This document shows, in pieces, positions 6,888 to 10,145 of a DNA stretch of 10,145 nucleotides. Each line of letters begins with the position of its first letter. The first letter of the stretch is position 1. The notes under the pieces are model-generated. The model searched no databases. It was not told where the DNA came from and was given only the letters and a program-made list of their open reading frames with translations. A program made the translations under genes and the position numbers. This stretch comes from CAZRIE01 sp964600075 (GTDB lineage: Bacteria > Bacteroidota > Bacteroidia > Flavobacteriales > Flavobacteriaceae), in contig CAZRIE010000141.1 in NCBI GenBank assembly GCA_964600075.1, positions 1-10,145 on the forward strand, given 5' to 3'.

Positions 6888-7781
6888 ATGGCGAAAGAAA
6901 TGATTTCAGTACTTCCGGGCGAGGTCGCGACAGCAAAACTACATGGCTATCTACTGGGCGCGGTCGGGCCAAGGCCTATCGCATTTGCCAGTACAATCGA
7001 TGAAAAGGGAAGGCCTAATCTCTCACCTTTTAGCTTTTTCAATGTCTTCAGCGCCAAGCCGCCGATCCTGATTTTTTCTCCTGCACGACGGGTGCGTGAT
7101 AATTCGACCAAACACACTTTGCAAAATGTATTGCTGACGAGTGAAGTAGTCATAAATATAGTGAACTACGATATGGTACAACAGATGTCTTTGGCTAGCA
7201 CGGAATATGCCAAGGGAGAAAACGAGTTTAAAAAAGCAGGTTTGACCATGTTGAGGTCGGACCTGGTAAAACCATATCGTGTAGCTGAATCTCCCGTACA
7301 ATTCGAATGTAAAGTAACAAAGGTTGAGGCCCTTGGAAAAGAAAGCGGGGCAGGAAATTTGGTTTTTTCAGAAGTCGTTAAAATCCATATCGACCCAAAC
7401 GTGCTAGATGTAAACGGAGGTATCGACCAGCATAAAATCGATCAAATTGCCCGTATGGGGGGTAACTGGTACAGTAGGGCTAACGAGGGCCTTTTCGAGG
7501 TGCCTAAACCGCTTTCGTCTTTGGGGATTGGTATCGACCAAATTCCCGATTACATTCGGTCGAGTAACGTGCTTACCGGTAACGATTTGGGCCGGTTGGG
7601 CAATGTGGAGAAAATACCAGATTCGGAAGATGTTGATGATTTTATAGCATCACACATGGAAATACGGTCTATTATCAGTGGAGGAGAGCGAAGGCAACTC
7701 GAGCTAAAGGCTCAGGAATATTTGAAAAATAATGATATAAATTCTGCTTGGAAGATTTTGTTGGTAAATAGACTAGCGTAA
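6888..7781 (+). CDS. Flavin reductase-like FMN-binding split-barrel protein
   Basis: A 297-residue protein with the flavin reductase-like domain (FMN-binding split barrel) over about residues 15-190. The segments LLGAVGPRPIAFASTIDEKG (22-41), NLSPFSFFNVFSAKPPILIF (44-63) and the following arginine-rich loop with KHT form the usual FMN phosphate and isoalloxazine pocket. SEVVINIVNYDMVQQM (85-100) is the typical helix-strand pair. About 100 further residues (SRANEGLFEVPKP onward) form an acidic and helical extension that I believe is shared by the Bacteroidota members. The protein may reduce free flavin or carry FMN as a cofactor; its partner is unknown. It is transcribed away from the kinase gene with 148 bases between the starts. 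The 93 bases after the stop hold no clear terminator. The ORF is complete. Confidence 0.9.
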   Translation: MAKEMISVLPGEVATAKLHGYLLGAVGPRPIAFASTIDEKGRPNLSPFSFFNVFSAKPPILIFSPARRVRDNSTKHTLQNVLLTSEVVINIVNYDMVQQMSLASTEYAKGENEFKKAGLTMLRSDLVKPYRVAESPVQFECKVTKVEALGKESGAGNLVFSEVVKIHIDPNVLDVNGGIDQHKIDQIARMGGNWYSRANEGLFEVPKPLSSLGIGIDQIPDYIRSSNVLTGNDLGRLGNVEKIPDSEDVDDFIASHMEIRSIISGGERRQLELKAQEYLKNNDINSAWKILLVNRLA

Positions 7782-7874
7782 TAAGGATTGATAATGAAAT
7801 TGTCAAAAAATAGTATATCAATAGTTTGTTCGATTGATGTTACAGTTTATAAATAGAGTACATAATAAAACCAA

Positions 7875-8216
7875 ATGAAAAGAATTCAACTATTCGAATT
7901 TGAAGATTTCTGCTGGTTCCCAAGTTGGCTCCGTACCTGTATGACCAATTTAATTGTTGTGCTATACAAAATGATGGGCATAAGCGAGGTATTGGCCGCA
8001 CTTATCGCTCAGGTGCTAGCAACACGTGGGCTATCACCTATTGTAGATCTTGGCTCGGGTTCGGGCGGCCCTATGCCGAGAATGTACAGCCAAAAAGATG
8101 TTGAAGAAATGCTTAACGGACTTGGCACGGATAATTATAAGTGGGATAAAGGCATTGCCAAAAAGAAGAAAGGGAAGCAACTGGGCACCTACGTATTGGG
8201 CCTCCCAAGAGATTGA
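7875..8216 (+). CDS. Internally deleted class I SAM methyltransferase, probably non-functional
   Basis: This 113-residue ORF begins like a known flavobacterial methyltransferase: KRIQLFEFEDFCWFPSWLR (2-20) leads to the SAM-binding motif I, IVDLGSGSGG (56-65). It then jumps directly, around residues 66-71 (PMPRMY), into what I recall as the C-terminal end of the same family, PRMYSQKDVEEML (68-80) ... NYKWDKGIAKKKKGKQLGTY (87-106) VLGLP. The remaining SAM-binding and catalytic motifs are missing, roughly 150 residues by my recollection of full-length homologues. The fusion is in frame, so start, stop and reading frame survive. The breakpoint should lie near 8070-8090. The product could not form a complete Rossmann methyltransferase core. 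The alternative is a genuine small protein using only the motif, which I consider less likely. It lies 93 bases after the flavin reductase-like gene. The 195 bases that follow, up to 8411, are AT-rich with no further gene. Confidence 0.65.
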   Translation: MKRIQLFEFEDFCWFPSWLRTCMTNLIVVLYKMMGISEVLAALIAQVLATRGLSPIVDLGSGSGGPMPRMYSQKDVEEMLNGLGTDNYKWDKGIAKKKKGKQLGTYVLGLPRD

Positions 8217-8411
8217 TTTCTGCGCCGTTTTGTGAAAAACATAGGAATTCGTTCAAAATAAGCTTTGGGGCCAAACATCGTTGGGTATTAAATTCCGTTA
8301 TACATTATTGCTAATAACCGTTAATAACTTGTGCTTATTTTTTTAGGTGGATTTAGTGATTAAAACTACTTTTAAAAACTTTAATAATTAGTTCACATAT
8401 AATTCATAATC

Positions 8412-8789
8412 ATGGAAATTCAAGGAAAAGTAAAAATGATCGGAGAGACCCAAACCTTTGGGAACAACGGTTTTAGAAAGAGAGAAATTGTAATAACCAC
8501 TGAAGAGCAATATCCACAGCATATTATGGTGGAATTCGTACAAGATAAAACGGACCTATTGAACAGCTATAATGTAGGCCAAGACGTGAAAATCAGCATC
8601 AACGTTAGAGGTCGTGAATGGACAAACCCACAGGGCGAAGTAAAGTATTTTAACTCCATTCAAGGTTGGCGAATCGAAAATCTTCAACCTGAGCAAGGTT
8701 CTGGAAATATGCCTCCGGTACCACCTGCAGAAGCTTTCGCTCCCGCAGATAACTTGAACGAAGAAGAGCACGACGATCTGCCGTTTTAG
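8412..8789 (+). CDS. DUF3127 protein, OB-fold-like with SSB-like acidic tail
   Basis: A 125-residue cytosolic protein of the Bacteroidota family DUF3127. The core at 1-90 (MEIQGKVKMIGETQTFGNNG, KREIVITTEEQYPQHIMVEF, VGQDVKISINVRGREW) has the strand pattern of a small OB-fold barrel. A Pro/Ala linker (MPPVPPAEAFAPADN, 100-114) then leads to the acidic tip NEEEHDDLPF. That tip resembles the C-terminal DDDIPF of bacterial single-stranded DNA-binding protein, which recruits repair and replication proteins. The likely role is nucleic-acid binding, but this is inferred from shape and tail, not shown. The gene stands alone: AT-rich sequence lies upstream, with TACTTTTA at 8367-8374 as a possible -7 element, and a terminator is found about 65 bases after the stop. 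Confidence 0.88.
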   Translation: MEIQGKVKMIGETQTFGNNGFRKREIVITTEEQYPQHIMVEFVQDKTDLLNSYNVGQDVKISINVRGREWTNPQGEVKYFNSIQGWRIENLQPEQGSGNMPPVPPAEAFAPADNLNEEEHDDLPF

Positions 8790-8854
8790 AAAAATATTTA
8801 TTTGATATTCCCGCTGAGGCGGAAATCCTGCCATCATACAAGTTATCGACTTCT

Positions 8855-8890
8855 AGTCCTATCAGGTTTTAAGATTCTGATAGGGCTTTT
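8855..8890 (+). terminator. Intrinsic terminator after the DUF3127 gene
   Basis: AGTCCTATCAG (8855-8865) pairs with CTGATAGGGCT (8877-8887) through 11 bp including one G-U, with an 11-base loop. A short T run follows at 8887-8890. It separates the DUF3127 gene from the transporter remnant and aat. Confidence 0.75.
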
Positions 8891-8922
8891 CGTCTCGTTC
8901 AGTTTTTCATTACTTTCAGGTA

Positions 8923-9165
8923 ATGAACCTGACTCCTGCCATTGAGCAACTTTTTAATAGGTACGCCATCACCTTTTAGTATTGCGGTACTTCTTACGTT
9001 TTTGACCACAGCGCTGGCCTTGCTATTTACCTTTGAGAACGAACCGCTGGGCAATGACAACAATTGGGAATAACAAAACTGGAGGCTAAGAAAACCTTGC
9101 GCTATACCCTTTTGTTCATGATTGTTGGAAGTGTATTCTATATTATGGGGCTTTTAATTTTTTGA
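8923..9165 (+). pseudogene. Remnant of AtoE-type short-chain fatty acid transporter
   Basis: Translated pieces of one membrane protein lie in this stretch. From ATG 8923 the first frame reads MNLTPAIEQLFNRY and closes at a TAG (8977-8979). From 8963 the next frame continues TPSPFSIAVLLTFLTTALAL and LFTFENEPLGNDN, closing at 9071-9073. The two join naturally as NRY-TPSPFS if two bases (AC of TACACG) have been lost near 8962-8965. From 9064, back in the first frame, comes LGITKLEAKKTLRYTLLFMI followed by VGSVFYIMGLLIF and a stop at 9163-9165. These match my recollection of the N- and C-terminal ends of flavobacterial AtoE / TIGR00366 transporters of more than 400 residues, so over 1 kb of the middle appears deleted, with a junction near 9050-9066. 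The last stop lies one base before the aat start, which suggests a former operon with aat. Confidence 0.6.
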
Positions 9166-9166
9166 G

Positions 9167-9835
9167 ATGAAAAAGAATTCGCAACATAATGCTATTTTCT
9201 TTTTAACCTACGCGCTAGAATTTCCAGAGGTAGAAAATGCAAATGCCGAAGGGCTTTTGGCCGTAGGTGGCGATCTATCTATAGAAAGGCTTTTGCTAGC
9301 TTATACCAATGGAATCTTCCCTTGGTTCAATGATGATTCCATGATTTTGTGGTGGAGTCCACCTCAACGAATGGTCTTGTTTCCGAAGAATATTAAGATT
9401 TCAAAGAGTATGCGAAAGGTTATAAAAAGCGGGCAATTCCGTTTGACAAAAAACAGCTGCTTTGAAAGTGTAATCGATCAGTGTTCGTATATCGTTAGAA
9501 AAGAACAACAAGGTACTTGGATTACCGAGAACATGAGAAGGGCCTATATGGCATTGCATAAAAAAGGCATTGCCAAATCGTACGAGGTTTGGGAAAACGA
9601 TACTCTAGTCGGCGGACTTTACGGCATAGATCTTGGACATGTATTTTGTGGAGAGAGCATGTTCAGTACGGTCAGTAATGCTTCAAAATTTGCTTTTATA
9701 CAATTAGCCCAAGAATTGGAGCGGAAAGATTATACTATGATCGACTGCCAATTGTATACGGAACATTTGGCCAGTCTCGGTGCGGAAGAAATGCCACGAA
9801 AGGAATTCATCAAAATATTAAAGCGAAAAAACTAA
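9167..9835 (+). CDS. aat: Leucyl/phenylalanyl-tRNA--protein transferase
   Basis: This enzyme moves Leu or Phe from aminoacyl-tRNA to proteins with N-terminal Arg or Lys, marking them for ClpS-ClpAP degradation in the bacterial N-degron pathway. The 222 residues match the family length. Visible family segments are EGLLAVGGDLS (28-38), LLLAYTNGIFPWF (42-54), ILWWSPPQRMVLFP (60-73), TWITENMRRAYMALH (117-131), VGGLYGI (148-154), the FCGESMFS core (160-167) and MIDCQLYTEHLASLGA (191-206). All conserved segments are present, so the gene looks functional. The start at 9167 leaves about ten extra residues (MKKNSQHNAI) before the family-typical FFLTYALEFP; no better start exists. It follows the transporter remnant by one base and precedes the acetyltransferase remnant by two, so it is the only intact member of what may have been a three-gene operon. 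Its promoter is not evident. Confidence 0.93.
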   Translation: MKKNSQHNAIFFLTYALEFPEVENANAEGLLAVGGDLSIERLLLAYTNGIFPWFNDDSMILWWSPPQRMVLFPKNIKISKSMRKVIKSGQFRLTKNSCFESVIDQCSYIVRKEQQGTWITENMRRAYMALHKKGIAKSYEVWENDTLVGGLYGIDLGHVFCGESMFSTVSNASKFAFIQLAQELERKDYTMIDCQLYTEHLASLGAEEMPRKEFIKILKRKN

Positions 9836-9837
9836 GT

Positions 9838-10028
9838 AAAAAAGATATTTTTCGAAAATTGTATAAAACCATGCAGGTTTCCATATGCCCCGATTTCGAT
9901 ACCATTATAACAGAGGTCGATGCCAAAAATACGCGCTCGCTACAGGCACATTATGCTGTTGGGTTTCAGGTTTTAAAGACTTATCGTTCGGCCGGGCAGG
10001 ATTGGAGAGGTTAATTGGATTGAAATAA
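9838..10028 (+). pseudogene. Remnant of GNAT N-acetyltransferase, 5' truncated and frameshifted
   Basis: From 9838 the frame reads KKDIFRKLYKTMQVSICPDF followed by DTIITEVDAKNTRSLQAHYA and VGFQVLKTYRSAGQDW. This is the C-terminal half of a GNAT acetyltransferase: the helix after the acetyl-CoA loop (RKLYKTM), strand 5 (TIITEVD) and the NTRSLQAHYAVGF motif B region. The N-terminal half with the acetyl-CoA pyrophosphate loop is absent, as the frame reaches back into the end of aat. A TAA closes the frame at 10012-10014, straight after DW. Restoring one G near 10004-10005 gives DWERLIGLK and a stop at 10026-10028, which fits the family end better. It therefore carries a 5' deletion and a one-base frameshift. 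An ATG at 9871 would give only 47 residues, with no acetyl-CoA site. Confidence 0.6.
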
Positions 10029-10099
10029 TTATAACGCTAAGCTAAACGGCGCTGCTGCGGCCCTTGTGGCAGCTATGGAGTTTAGGCAATGTTACCTTT

Positions 10100-10145
10100 T
10101 TATTTTTCTAAAAAAACTTTCTGTTTTCTCCTTGCAAATTGCTCC
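10100..10145 (-). CDS. Possible 3' end of a minus-strand gene running off the window
   Basis: On the minus strand the frame from the window edge reads EQFARRKQKVFLEK and then a TAA at 10100-10102. The charged composition would suit a protein end, but a second minus-strand frame is also open here, so this is only a candidate. The stretch 10029-10099 between it and the acetyltransferase remnant holds no gene; it contains GC-rich repeats of GCTGC/GCAGC near 10050-10072 that could fold into a weak hairpin between the two convergent ends. Confidence 0.25.
   Translation of the reverse strand, partial: EQFARRKQKVFLEK

Noticed and set aside
8800..8826. Hairpin around CCGC-TGAG-GCGG just after the DUF3127 stop as a terminator
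   Set aside because: The stem is only about four uninterrupted base pairs and no T run follows. The stronger hairpin at 8855-8890 explains termination.
10048..10075. GC-rich GCTGC/GCAGC repeats as a mobile-element end or attachment site
   Set aside because: The repeat is short, no matching copy exists elsewhere in the window, and there is no transposase or integrase.

Overview
This window looks like a chromosomal segment of a marine-type member of the Flavobacteriaceae (Bacteroidota). The support is a moderately AT-rich composition, few recognisable Shine-Dalgarno sites, promoter elements of the Bacteroidota TAnnTTTG type, and gene families typical of that group: a signal-peptide TonB-dependent receptor, a Rieske-fold lipoprotein, a DUF3127 protein, and a histidine kinase with the HQIGTPLSSLLGW signature. 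I see no rRNA, tRNA, CRISPR array, insertion sequence or phage gene.

Layout. The left part (1-3812) holds a complete outer-membrane TonB-dependent receptor, a strong hairpin, a Gfo/Idh/MocA-type oxidoreductase and, converging on it, a small lipoprotein with a degenerate Rieske site. The middle (3813-7781) is housekeeping and signalling: greA with a long leader, a HIT-family protein, a small zinc-ribbon membrane protein and an orphan sensor histidine kinase (both on the minus strand), then a divergently transcribed flavin reductase-like protein. The right part (7782-10145) holds an intact DUF3127 protein with an SSB-like acidic tail and an intact leucyl/phenylalanyl-tRNA--protein transferase (aat). 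Between and around these lie three damaged genes.

The main observation is this cluster of gene decay. A 113-residue ORF at 7875-8216 carries the start and the end of a flavobacterial SAM methyltransferase with the middle missing. The stretch 8923-9165 between DUF3127 and aat carries the two ends of an AtoE-type short-chain fatty acid transporter, with a frameshift near the start and most of the gene missing. The stretch 9838-10028 just after aat carries the C-terminal half of a GNAT acetyltransferase with a second frameshift near its end. Aat survives intact between two of these remnants. The family names for the remnants come from recalled family patterns, not from a search.

No new defence, mobile or biosynthetic system is visible. 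Apart from the decay cluster, the items worth a second look are the Rieske-like lipoprotein lacking a cluster ligand, the SSB-like tail on DUF3127, a hairpin that encloses a start codon, an exact -7 element followed at once by a hairpin far upstream of greA, and a short open frame overlapping the histidine kinase start.
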